In this document: piece by piece, positions 33,777 through 41,209 of the stretch | How positions within the stretch are numbered: the first letter of the stretch is position 1 | Layout: each line of letters opens with the position of its first letter | From: Halodesulfurarchaeum sp. HSR-GB | Lineage (GTDB): Archaea; Halobacteriota; Halobacteria; Halobacteriales; Halobacteriaceae | NCBI RefSeq assembly: GCF_031432215.1 | Contig: NZ_JAVKGN010000001.1 | Coordinates: 806,001-870,000, forward strand | Length of the DNA: 64,000 nt | Reading direction: 5' to 3' | Made by a program: the position numbers and the translations under genes | The notes under the pieces: generated by a model | Databases searched by the model: none | Seen by the model: only the letters and a program-made list of their open reading frames with translations | What the model was told of the DNA's origin: nothing

Positions 33777-35471
33777 ATGAGCATGTTCTGCTATCAGTGC
33801 CAGGAGACCGCGGCCAACGAGGCCTGTACCGACGTGGGCGTCTGTGGGAAGGACGCCGAGACGAGCAACCTCCAGGACCTCCTGGTCTGGGAACTCAAGG
33901 GCCTGTCCGCCATCGCCGAGCGGGCACGGGCGGAAGGAATCTCTGACGAAGCCCTCGACGTCTTCGTCGCCGAGAGTCTCTTCTCGACGATCACGAACGT
34001 CAACTTCGACCCCGAGTGGTTCGAGGACCGGATCGAAGAGACCCAGCGCCGACGCGCGGCGTTGCGGGAGACCTACGAGCGCGAGGTCGGCGAGCTAGAC
34101 GACTCTTCGTTGCCCGAGGCAGCGACCTGGACCGGCGAGGGCCCCGCAGACTTCCACGAGAAGGCCGACCCATCCACGGTCGGCGCGTTGCGCACCGAAG
34201 ACGAGGACCTGCGCTCGCTCAGGGAACTGCTCACCTACGGGCTGAAGGGAATCGCCTCGTATGCCGATCACGCCTCCGCCCTGGGCGAAACGAAAGACGA
34301 GGTCTTTGCCTTCGTCACCCGTGGGCTGGCCGCAACGGTGGACGATCGCTACGACGCGGAGGAGCTGACGAACCTCGTCCTGGAGGCGGGGGAGGTCGGC
34401 GTCGAGGTCATGGAGACCCTCGATACGGCCCACACCGAGTCGTTCGGCCACCCCGAGCCGACCGAGGTCGACATCGGCGTGGGCGACCGGCCGGGGATCC
34501 TGATCAGCGGGCACGACATGAAGGACATGGAGGAGCTCCTCGAACAGACCGAAGGCGAGGGTGTGGACGTGTACACTCACGGCGAGATGCTGCCGGCGAA
34601 CGCCTACCCGGCGTTCAAGGAGTACGACCACTTCGTGGGCAACTACGGCAACGCCTGGTGGGAACAGCACCGGGAGTTCGAGGCGTTCAACGGGCCGGTC
34701 CTCCTGACGACGAACTGCCTGGTCCCGCCGTCGGACTCCTATGCCGACCGCGTGTACACCACGGGCGTCGTCGGGTTCCCCGGGGTTTCTCACATCGACG
34801 GTCGCGAGGACGGCGAACCCAAGGACTTCTCGCCACTCATCGAGGCCGCGACGGGCACGGAGTCGCCCGAACAGATCGAATCCGGCACGATTCCCAACGG
34901 CTTCGCGCACAAGTCGGTTCTCGACCGGGCCGACGAGATCATCGCGGGCATCCAGGCCGGCGACATCCGTGGCTTCGTGGTCATGGGCGGCTGTGACGGT
35001 CGGCACACCGAGCGGAACTACTACACCGAGATGGCAAAGGAACTCCCGGAGGACGTGATCATTCTCACGGCCGGGTGTGCCAAGTACCGGTACAACAAGC
35101 TGGATCTGGGGGATATCAACGGCATCCCGCGGGTGCTGGACGCCGGCCAGTGTAACGACTCCTACTCGCTCATCCGGATCGCGACGGCGCTCCAGGACGC
35201 CCTCGACGTCGAGGACATCAACGACCTCCCGATCGCCTTCGACATCGCCTGGTACGAGCAGAAGGCCGTCACCGTGCTTCTGGCCCTCCTGAGCCAGGGT
35301 GTCGAGGACATCCGGCTGGGTCCCACACTGCCCGGCTTCCTCTCTGCGGGCGTGACCGACCTGCTCGTCGAGGAGTTCGGAATCAAACCGATCGATACCG
35401 TCGAATCCGACATCCAGGAGATCCTCGCCACGATCGACGGAGAGCCGACCCAGCCCGCGATGTCAGACTAG
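33777..35471 (+). CDS. hcp: Hybrid cluster protein (hydroxylamine/NO reductase)
   Basis: Iron-sulfur-oxygen enzyme that reduces NO (and hydroxylamine in vitro), usually to protect nitrate-respiring cells. The 564-residue protein has the N-terminal cluster motif CYQCQETAANEACTDVGVCG (C-x2-C-x11-C-x6-C). Hybrid-cluster ligands later in the sequence include the cysteines in LLTTNCLVPP, GGCDG, LTAGCAKYRYNKLDLGD and DAGQCNDSYS. I use the ATG at 33777 (MSMFCYQC); ATG 33783 is equally close to the family start. No hcr reductase partner is adjacent. Control through the palindrome at 33648 is likely. Confidence 0.96.
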   Translation: MSMFCYQCQETAANEACTDVGVCGKDAETSNLQDLLVWELKGLSAIAERARAEGISDEALDVFVAESLFSTITNVNFDPEWFEDRIEETQRRRAALRETYEREVGELDDSSLPEAATWTGEGPADFHEKADPSTVGALRTEDEDLRSLRELLTYGLKGIASYADHASALGETKDEVFAFVTRGLAATVDDRYDAEELTNLVLEAGEVGVEVMETLDTAHTESFGHPEPTEVDIGVGDRPGILISGHDMKDMEELLEQTEGEGVDVYTHGEMLPANAYPAFKEYDHFVGNYGNAWWEQHREFEAFNGPVLLTTNCLVPPSDSYADRVYTTGVVGFPGVSHIDGREDGEPKDFSPLIEAATGTESPEQIESGTIPNGFAHKSVLDRADEIIAGIQAGDIRGFVVMGGCDGRHTERNYYTEMAKELPEDVIILTAGCAKYRYNKLDLGDINGIPRVLDAGQCNDSYSLIRIATALQDALDVEDINDLPIAFDIAWYEQKAVTVLLALLSQGVEDIRLGPTLPGFLSAGVTDLLVEEFGIKPIDTVESDIQEILATIDGEPTQPAMSD

Positions 35472-36115
35472 GAGAAATCCGCGTCCGCGCTTTGCTCGGC
35501 GAGGTATTCGCCGATGATCCGGCCTTCGGCGCGTTTGAGCGTCTCGCTGCAGGTCGATTTTGCGATGTCGGCCGCCGCCGCAACGTCAGTCAGGGTCGCG
35601 TTCCGAGGCGAATCGTAGTACCCCATCTCGTGGGCGGTCTCGACGAGCGCTCGCTGTCGGTCGGTCAGAAGGGAGCCCGTTTTCAGCCGTTCGCGGACCT
35701 CCTCGACGGTGTAGGTAATCTGGAACGCCGAGAGCTCTTCGCCCAATTGGGAGAGCCGCTCCTGTGAGGTCGTGATCTCCCAGGTCGCCGCCCCGTCTTG
35801 CAACTCGAAGGGCATCTCCAGGGGGATGCCCGACCCGACGATCGGAAAGAGCAGCGTCGGCTCGGTCGTCTCGAACTGCACCAGCGCGGTGTCCCCCGCC
35901 TGGCCCAGTACCGTCAGGTCCTGGGTCTCCTCGACGGTTTCGATCTCCGCGACCATCGCATCGAGGGCCGAACAGGTGATCTCGACGAGTCCGACGCCAG
36001 TGTCCGCGCCCGCGACCGCCGAGAGGACTCTGATCTTTGCCTCCGGGTACGCCCGCGAGATCGCGCCGATCCAGAGGCGGTCCGGGATCTCGATCGAGAG
36101 GATTGCATGGACCAT
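35468..36115 (-). CDS. BAT-type HTH-10 regulator, paralogue B
   Basis: A 215-residue transcription factor homologous to the one at 31659. The N-terminal domain (MVHAILSIEIPDRLW..., 1-155) shares FELQDGAATWEITTSQERLSQL with paralogue A; the HTH-10 reads LTDRQRALVETAHEMGYYDSPR, then VAAAADIAKSTCSETLKRAE. One cysteine lies in the N-domain (ITCSAL) and one in the HTH (KSTCSE). The frame is open further upstream, but the ATG at 36115 matches the start of paralogue A. It runs convergently with hcp, their ends overlapping by 4 bases. Two palindromes lie between it and the divergent SRPBCC gene. Confidence 0.85.
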   Translation of the reverse strand: MVHAILSIEIPDRLWIGAISRAYPEAKIRVLSAVAGADTGVGLVEITCSALDAMVAEIETVEETQDLTVLGQAGDTALVQFETTEPTLLFPIVGSGIPLEMPFELQDGAATWEITTSQERLSQLGEELSAFQITYTVEEVRERLKTGSLLTDRQRALVETAHEMGYYDSPRNATLTDVAAAADIAKSTCSETLKRAEGRIIGEYLAEQSADADFS

Positions 36116-36146
36116 TCCCGTTCGGGTGGACTTGCCGTTCACGGCT

Positions 36147-36158
36147 CGAATATGTTCG
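36147..36158. promoter_or_regulatory. Palindrome CGAATATGTTCG before paralogue B
   Basis: A near-perfect copy of the shared motif (one unpaired position), 32-43 bases before the start of the minus-strand BAT regulator. Nothing TATA-like is visible between it and the start, so it could act as a repressor site there or serve the divergent gene. Confidence 0.65.
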
Positions 36159-36178
36159 GATTCCCGCGGGGGCAGCCC

Positions 36179-36190
36179 CGAACGTGTTCG
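36179..36190. promoter_or_regulatory. Palindrome CGAACGTGTTCG before the SRPBCC gene
   Basis: It lies 7 bases upstream of a TATA-like CTTTTGAAAC (36198-36207), which itself is about 26 bases before the ATG at 36228. The order palindrome, TATA, leaderless start repeats what is seen at 31608-31659. Confidence 0.7.
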
Positions 36191-36227
36191 CCGGAACCTT
36201 TTGAAACTCGCCCGGCGAGGACGATGT

Positions 36228-36638
36228 ATGGCCACGGTGACCGCCACGCGAACCATCGCGGCGTCCCCGGACGCGGTCCGCTCGCTGATCCGCACTGACG
36301 TGCCCGCGTTCATCCGGGCCTCCGGCTTCGACGCCGTGACCGTCGAGGGCGAGACCTACACCGTCTCCCGGACCATCGGCGTGGCGACCTTCGAGTTGAC
36401 ACTCACGCGAATCGAGAGCGAACACGTCCTCGAATTCGAGCAGACCGAGGGCATCTTCGAGGACATGTGGACGCGCTATCGCGTTCAAAGCGCCCCCGAG
36501 GGTGCCGAACTCGTCGCGACGACGGAGTTCACGCTGGGCGGTGTGCTCGGACCGGTGCTTGACAACTCGTTGATCAAGACCCAGCGAACGGGGGAGTTCA
36601 CCGATCAGTTCGATTACGTCGAGCGCGAACTGACCTGA
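36228..36638 (+). CDS. SRPBCC (START/polyketide-cyclase fold) family protein
   Basis: A 136-residue protein with the beta-alpha-beta layout of the SRPBCC fold: an opening strand and helix (TRTIAASPDAVRSLIRTDVPAF), a sheet of six strands, and a long C-terminal helix. Such proteins bind hydrophobic ligands in a cavity. No catalytic residues are recognisable. The palindrome in its promoter places it in the same regulatory group as hcp and ywiC-like. The ATG at 36228 is favoured over an out-of-frame ATG at 36224 by frame and by homologues' usual start (basic/polar, then AASPDAV). Confidence 0.75.
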   Translation: MATVTATRTIAASPDAVRSLIRTDVPAFIRASGFDAVTVEGETYTVSRTIGVATFELTLTRIESEHVLEFEQTEGIFEDMWTRYRVQSAPEGAELVATTEFTLGGVLGPVLDNSLIKTQRTGEFTDQFDYVERELT

Positions 36639-36651
36639 CGGATTCGGGGCC

Positions 36652-37443
36652 TCAGGGCAGTAGCCATGGCCCACCGAGTACGAACAGGGTCGAGAGCAGC
36701 GCTTCGGTCTGGCCCAGTCGTTTCATGGGCGGGGAGTCACTGGTTATCGCCAGGTGTACGGTTCTGGCTGTCGAGAGCCCGAAGAGCACTGGCCCTGCCG
36801 GGCCGATCAAGCCTATCGACCAGCCGCCGAGCACCGCCACTACCGCCCCAACGGGGACGAGCAGCCATCGACCGGTCGAAATTTCCGACTCGGCTCGCGT
36901 TCGAGTCACGACCAGTCGAACCCGATAGGTGGCGAGCAGGTGATAGCCGGCGAAGAGGGCATAAAGCACCCCCAGAAGCCCGGGATTGGTGATCCCAAGG
37001 AGGTGAGCGCCTGCGGGAGCGATCACCGAGAGCCCCAGCACGCCAGCGGCCACGCCCCGCAGCCGACCGGCACCGCCCTGACCCCGGTAGCGGAGTTCCA
37101 CGAGGACGGCGGGAACGGCGAGCACCCCGAGTGCCCAGATCGGGCCCTGCAAGACCACGAGCCCGCCGATGGCCAGGCTGACGAGCAGGGCCTCGACCGC
37201 CCCGATCACAGCGTACCGCCGCTTCTCGTGCCCCGCGGCGGCCCCGTGCCGGCGAACGGCCTCCCGGAAGAGCATGGCGCCGACGGTCAAAAGCCAAAAG
37301 AGGAGCACCGACACGAGCACCGTGCTCGTCCACGATACGCCCGCTCCGAGGCCGACGCTCACGGGGGTCAGCAGGCCGACGATCAGCAGTGACCGCGCTC
37401 CGTGTTCGGGTGGCAGCGGTGGTCGCAACTTGCGAAGGCGCAT
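36652..37443 (-). CDS. YwiC-like integral membrane protein
   Basis: A 263-residue protein with about eight membrane helices; the opening PPLPPEHGARSLL is the YwiC-family signature. In Bacillus subtilis ywiC lies in the narK-fnr/narGHJI region, and here a relative sits near a nar operon and hcp in an archaeon. The biochemical role is unknown in both. The start at 37443 is chosen for the family N-terminus; the open frame further upstream would run through the palindrome at 37483-37494. It converges with the SRPBCC gene (13 bases apart). Confidence 0.82.
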   Translation of the reverse strand: MRLRKLRPPLPPEHGARSLLIVGLLTPVSVGLGAGVSWTSTVLVSVLLFWLLTVGAMLFREAVRRHGAAAGHEKRRYAVIGAVEALLVSLAIGGLVVLQGPIWALGVLAVPAVLVELRYRGQGGAGRLRGVAAGVLGLSVIAPAGAHLLGITNPGLLGVLYALFAGYHLLATYRVRLVVTRTRAESEISTGRWLLVPVGAVVAVLGGWSIGLIGPAGPVLFGLSTARTVHLAITSDSPPMKRLGQTEALLSTLFVLGGPWLLP

Positions 37444-37482
37444 TGCCGTGGCGTTCTCCGTCTGCGGTTGTACACCCTTGCC

Positions 37483-37494
37483 CGAACATATTCG
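37483..37494. promoter_or_regulatory. Palindrome CGAACATATTCG upstream of the YwiC-like gene
   Basis: A copy of the shared motif (CGAA-N4-TTCG with perfect arms) 40 bases before the start on the minus strand. A GTGTACAA stretch between it and the start may be a weak TATA element. Confidence 0.68.
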
Positions 37495-37630
37495 TGCCCC
37501 TTCGCTGGCGGGTTCTGTCGATTTCGGATCGAAGAACTGGCTCCTGTGGGAGGCCACTCACTCGAGACGCGGTAGCCACCGGCGCGTATGGCATCCACCG
37601 GCGGGCCGGAAAATCACGATTTGGCGGGGA

Positions 37631-38128
37631 CTAGGGCCGATCCGTGTCCTGCAGGCTTCCGCCGATGATCAGTGCCGCCCCGATTATCACGAAGTTCTTG
37701 ACGATGTACTGTCCCTCCAGGGTGAGACCGTAGGGGAATGCCGTGAACACGGCTTCCGGCACGAGGACGACCGGCAGGAACGTCCCGGGCATCTGGAGGG
37801 CCAGGAGCACCAGCCCGATCCGGGTCCAGGGCCGGTAGAGAAATCCCAGTCCGATCAGCATCTCCCAGATTCCCAGAACCGGGACGAAGATCCCGGCCGG
37901 CAGGAACCACACGGCTTCGGCCACCAGCGGGGCCGCCGGGCTCACGCCGATGACTTTCAGAGCGCCGAACCAGACGAAGACGATCCCGAGAGCCAGCCGT
38001 GCGGCCTGGAGCCCGTTGTCCGCCATCCAGCCGGTCACTCGCTGGTCAAGGGTCCTGAGTTCCGCTGCGATCGACCCGGTCTGCTCACTCGGCTCGACGG
38101 CCGAGGAATCACTTGGTTGTGTACTCAT
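37631..38128 (-). CDS. DoxX-family membrane protein
   Basis: A 165-residue protein with a polar acidic N-terminus (1-40) and four membrane helices (about 43-60, 65-90, 95-113 and 135-158). The pattern RLALGIVFVWFGALKV, then PVLGIWEMLIGLGFLY and QMPGTF, matches DoxX/DUF417-like proteins, which are related to the small subunit of thiosulfate:quinone oxidoreductase and to stress membrane proteins. No partner DoxD/DoxA gene is adjacent, so the function is open. The ATG at 38128 lies inside the left arm of a striking inverted repeat (38123-38159). Confidence 0.8.
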   Translation of the reverse strand: MSTQPSDSSAVEPSEQTGSIAAELRTLDQRVTGWMADNGLQAARLALGIVFVWFGALKVIGVSPAAPLVAEAVWFLPAGIFVPVLGIWEMLIGLGFLYRPWTRIGLVLLALQMPGTFLPVVLVPEAVFTAFPYGLTLEGQYIVKNFVIIGAALIIGGSLQDTDRP

Positions 38129-38159
38129 ACTATATGGTAGGGGTTTACCGAGTATGAGT
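38123..38159. promoter_or_regulatory. Long inverted repeat covering the doxX start
   Basis: ACTCATAC (38123-38130) and GTATGAGT (38152-38159) are perfect 8-base arms. Inside them lies a second pair, GGTA (38136-38139) and TACC (38146-38149). The left arm contains the doxX start codon. On the transcript this could form a hairpin hiding the start; on DNA it could be an operator blocking the promoter. The following 38160-38280 holds no gene that I can support. Confidence 0.6.
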
Positions 38160-38280
38160 TGGCGCCCCACGTGATTGGTAGCACTCCGCGAATCGTATCA
38201 TAGTGCCCGTTGGACCCCAATCGGGCGCTCCACGATCAAACACGGTGTGTGCGTTGGACTCGGTTTCCTGGGTTCGAATC

Positions 38281-38634
38281 CTCCGTCCATTTCATCTCGC
38301 TTTGCTCGAAGAAATGGGCCCTAGCGGATTTGAACCAGCGGAAACCTCACTCCGTTCGGTTTCCTGGGTTGCAAATCCGCTGGCCCTCTCCGCGTTGTCA
38401 CGTCTCGTGACACCTTCGGGTCACTCGACGGTGACGGTCCCGAGAAATGGGCCCTAGCGGATTTGAACCTCGGTCACTTCGCTTCGCTCGTTCCCTGATT
38501 CAAATCCGTCGCCCATTTCATCTCGCTCCGCTCGAAGAAATGGGCCCTAGCGGATTTGAACCTCGGTCACTTCGCTTCGCTCGTTCCCTGATTCAAATCC
38601 GCTGGCCATTTCATCTCGCTTTGTTCGAAGAAAT
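38281..38634. repeat. Array of tRNA-3'-end-derived repeats next to tRNA(CAU)
   Basis: The string GGGCCCTAGCGGATTTGAACC, the minus-strand 3' end of the neighbouring tRNA gene, recurs at 38316, 38449 and 38542, in addition to the tRNA itself at 38635. Two full 93-bp units (38449-38541 and 38542-38634) differ at only a few positions. Each unit also contains a 10-base inverted repeat, CGGATTTGAA against TTCAAATCCG. The left member (38316) is diverged and has GGAAACC/GGTTTCC arms. No integrase gene is near. The stretch has no protein gene; the in-frame peptides seen here only reflect the repeats. Confidence 0.85.
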
Positions 38635-38708
38635 GGGCCCTAGCGGATTTGAACCACTGACGACGCGGTTATGAGCCGCGCGCTCTAACCAGACTGAGCT
38701 AAGGGCCC
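38634..38708 (-). tRNA. tRNA with CAU anticodon (Ile2 or Met)
   Basis: A full cloverleaf on the minus strand: acceptor GGGCCCT/AGGGCCC with A73, D-arm GCTCAGTCTGGTTAGAGC, anticodon stem CGCGG/CCGCG with loop CTCATAA (anticodon CAU), T-arm AGTGG-TTCAAAT-CCGCT. There is no encoded CCA. The acceptor stem and A73 resemble tRNA-Ile2 (whose C34 is changed to agmatidine) more than an elongator Met; the initiator is excluded by the acceptor. Its 3' end is the source of the repeat array beside it. It probably shares a transcript with tRNA-Asn 47 bases upstream. Confidence 0.9.
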
Positions 38709-38755
38709 TGCCCGAGCGTACCCGTGGCTCTGCCTTGAGCGTTACCTTACAGAAG

Positions 38756-38828
38756 CGCCGCCGCCAGGGCTCGAACCTGGGACAACTCCGTTAACAGCGG
38801 AGTGCTCTACCAGCTGAGCTACGGCGGC
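38756..38828 (-). tRNA. tRNA-Asn (GUU)
   Basis: Minus-strand cloverleaf: acceptor GCCGCCG/CGGCGGC with G73, D-arm GCTCAGCTGGTAGAGC, anticodon stem CTCCG/CGGAG with loop CTGTTAA (anticodon GUU), T-arm CCAGG-TTCGAGC-CCTGG. No intron, no encoded CCA. A TATA-like CTATCAAAA (38851-38859 on the minus strand) lies about 25-30 bases upstream. Confidence 0.95.
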
Positions 38829-38932
38829 TTGGGTTACCGTACTTGGCTACTTTTGATAGGGCTTTCGTTTCGGCTGGGGGTCCCGCCCCGCCGCCTCGCC
38901 CACCGTGGAACGAACTGGTCCACCCCATACGC

Positions 38933-38953
38933 ATTAGGAAAGACTAATTTAGG
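38933..38953. promoter_or_regulatory. AT-rich overlapping inverted repeats upstream of the ZIP gene
   Basis: ATTAG-N6-CTAAT (38933-38948) overlaps CTAA-T-TTAG (38944-38952). The arrangement resembles operators of metal-responsive DtxR/SirR-family repressors (TTAG...CTAA arms). It lies 60-80 bases before the ATG at 39013 in an unusually AT-rich stretch, with a TATA-like AAATTTTAA (38975-38985) after it. Confidence 0.5.
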
Positions 38954-39012
38954 TTTCACAAACTTTTCTTCCGAAATTTTAACTCCCGGAAGCCCGTCGG
39001 TCCATACGACGG

Positions 39013-39810
39013 ATGAGCCTGCTCGCCAACCTGCTCCTGGTCTTCTTCGCCGGCCTCGTGACAGCGATCGCGACCGGCGTCGGAGCCCTCCCTTTCTTCC
39101 TGGTCGATGACATTCCCAGACGGTGGAACGTGCTGCTCTGGGGGCTCGCGTCGGGAATCATGGTCGCGGCCTCGGTTTTCGGGCTCCTCAAGGAGGGGCT
39201 CGCCGCCGGGACCGTCCAGGAACTTCTCCCCGGGGTGCTTGTGGGGGTCCTGCTGGTGGTCGTGAGCCATCGCGTGATCACCCACGCGAACGTCGACCCG
39301 CGGGAGTACACCGAGGCCGACTTCAAGAAACTCGTCCTGATCCTGGGCATCCTCACCGTCCACAGCTTCCCCGAGGGCGTGGCAGTCGGGGTCTCCTTCG
39401 CGGATCTGAACCTCGGGACCGGCCCCATGTTCCTCGGGTTCACCGTCCCGGTGCTCGCGATCTTCATGACCGTCGCCATCTCGATTCACAACGTCCCGGA
39501 GGGGACTGCGATCTCGATCCCGCTGCGGGCGATGGGCGTCTCCAAGTGGCGGATGGTCTGGTGGTCGATCTTCTCCAGCTTGCCCCAGCCGATCGGCGCG
39601 GTGCTGGCCTTTGCCTTTGTCCGGTACGCCCGGGAATTCCTCCCCTTCGGCTTTGGCTTTGCCGCCGGCGCGATGGTGTACCTGGTTGTGACCGAGTTCA
39701 TTCCCGAGGCCCTCGATCAGGGGGCGGACCTTGACAACCGCGGGTGGCCGGAGCTACTCGCTGGTATTCTCGTTGGCGTGGCGGTGATGGTCCCGCTCGC
39801 GATGATCTGA
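39013..39810 (+). CDS. ZIP-family metal transporter
   Basis: A 265-residue transporter with about eight membrane helices, moving Zn2+ or Fe2+ into the cytoplasm. The metal-binding helices contain HSFPEGVAVG and HNVPEGTAIS, the two family signatures. A short loop after the second helix pair has HRVITHANVDPREY, which could bind metal. It is a single gene after two tRNAs, with a candidate metal-repressor site upstream. ZupT-like subfamily is likely from the paired H-x-x-PEG motifs; the metal cannot be told from sequence. Confidence 0.9.
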   Translation: MSLLANLLLVFFAGLVTAIATGVGALPFFLVDDIPRRWNVLLWGLASGIMVAASVFGLLKEGLAAGTVQELLPGVLVGVLLVVVSHRVITHANVDPREYTEADFKKLVLILGILTVHSFPEGVAVGVSFADLNLGTGPMFLGFTVPVLAIFMTVAISIHNVPEGTAISIPLRAMGVSKWRMVWWSIFSSLPQPIGAVLAFAFVRYAREFLPFGFGFAAGAMVYLVVTEFIPEALDQGADLDNRGWPELLAGILVGVAVMVPLAMI

Positions 39811-39852
39811 GCGATCGACATGCTTTCGGGGTGGCCCCGGTAATCAGAGGGC

Positions 39853-41208
39853 ATGACGACTTCTCGTGACCCCGAGGCGGTGATCGAGACCGTTCGCGAG
39901 CGGGTCGATCCCGATCCGGGTGAACGAGCCGCCCTCGATGCCGCCGTCGACTCCCTGGTAGATCGGACCGAGGCGGCCCTGGCGGATCTCGATGTCGAGG
40001 CGAGTGTCCTCCAGGTCGGGTCGACGGCCCGGGGGACCTGGGTGAGCGGTGACCGGGACATCGACGTCTTCGTGCAGTTCGATCCCGAGCTACCGCGGAC
40101 GGACTTGGAACGCCTCGGGCTGCAGGTCGGCCGGGACGTGCTCCCGGATGGGCACACCGAATTCGCCGAGCATCCCTACGTCACCGGGGAGTTCCGCGGG
40201 TTCGCGGTCGATCTGGTTCCCTGCTATGCCGTTCCGGACGCCACCCAGATCCAGTCCGCGGTCGATCGCACTCCCTTTCACAACGCCTACCTGAAAGCGC
40301 GCCTCGACGACGAACTGGCGGGGGCGGTTCGGCTCTTCAAGCAGTTCCTCAAGGGAATCGGCTCTTATGGCAGTGACCTGCGAACCGAGGGCTACTCGGG
40401 GTACATCGCCGAACTCCTCGTCCTCGAATACGGCGGCTTTCGGGAGACCCTTCAGGCGGCGAGCGAGTGGCACCCGCCGGTCCATCTCGACCCGGCCGAG
40501 CATGGCACCCGGTCCTTCGACGATCCGCTGGTCGTCGTCGACCCCACCGATCCGGAGCGAAACGTCGCCGCCGTCGTCTCACACGCACATGTCGCCCGGC
40601 TCACCCACTATGCCCGGCAGTTTCTGGCCGATCCTGGCGTCGACTTTTTCTTCCCGCCGGCGACGTCGCCGATGGACGAAGACGCGGTTCGGGCAGCGAT
40701 CCAAAAGCGGGACACGACGCCGCTGGCCGTCGTTTTCGACCCCCCGGATCTCGTGGCGGATCAGCTCTACCCCCAGCTCCGTCGCTCGCTCGCGGGACTG
40801 GTGCGCGGGCTGGAAAACGCGGGTTTCGACGTGCTTCGGGGCGAGACGTGGGCGCGTGATCGGGCGGTCCTGTTCGTCGAACTCTCGGTGGCCGACCTGC
40901 CCGCGATCGAGCGTCACGAGGGGCCGCCAGTCCACGCCCAGCCCCACGCCGAGCGCTTTTACGAGACCTACGTCGACAGCGAGGCGATCGGCCCGTTCAT
41001 CGACGGCGACCGGTACGTCGTCGAGCGACCCCGGGAAATTACGAGTGCCGAGCAGTTCGTCGCCGAACGGCTCACGACGGTGGCCCTCGGCGCGCAGATC
41101 GAACCCGTGCTCGAAGACGAGTTCGTGCTGGAGGTAGGGACTGACGTGGCCGTCTTAGCCGAGGCCTTTGGCTCGGAACTCGCGGCGTACTTCCACCCGT
41201 CGCCGTGA
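39853..41208 (+). CDS. cca: CCA tRNA nucleotidyltransferase, archaeal class I
   Basis: Adds or repairs the CCA end of tRNAs, which is required here because none of the tRNA genes in the window encodes CCA. The 451-residue protein has the class I nucleotidyltransferase motif GSTARGTWVSGDRDIDVFV (about residues 56-74) with the catalytic D-x-D, a third acidic residue in GFAVDLVPCYA, then the central, body and tail domains (KQFLKGIGSYGSDLRTEGYSGY). It lies between the ZIP gene and the histone gene (convergent). Confidence 0.95.
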   Translation: MTTSRDPEAVIETVRERVDPDPGERAALDAAVDSLVDRTEAALADLDVEASVLQVGSTARGTWVSGDRDIDVFVQFDPELPRTDLERLGLQVGRDVLPDGHTEFAEHPYVTGEFRGFAVDLVPCYAVPDATQIQSAVDRTPFHNAYLKARLDDELAGAVRLFKQFLKGIGSYGSDLRTEGYSGYIAELLVLEYGGFRETLQAASEWHPPVHLDPAEHGTRSFDDPLVVVDPTDPERNVAAVVSHAHVARLTHYARQFLADPGVDFFFPPATSPMDEDAVRAAIQKRDTTPLAVVFDPPDLVADQLYPQLRRSLAGLVRGLENAGFDVLRGETWARDRAVLFVELSVADLPAIERHEGPPVHAQPHAERFYETYVDSEAIGPFIDGDRYVVERPREITSAEQFVAERLTTVALGAQIEPVLEDEFVLEVGTDVAVLAEAFGSELAAYFHPSP

Positions 41209-41209
41209 G

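Noticed and set aside
38281-38634. Possible CRISPR array
   Set aside because: There are only two full units, the 93-bp units are nearly identical throughout with no variable spacers, they consist of tRNA sequence, and no cas genes are present.
38203-38674. Short frames with repeated MGPSGFEP... peptides
   Set aside because: They translate the tRNA-derived repeat array. Codon positions follow the tRNA sequence, and no promoter or homology supports them.
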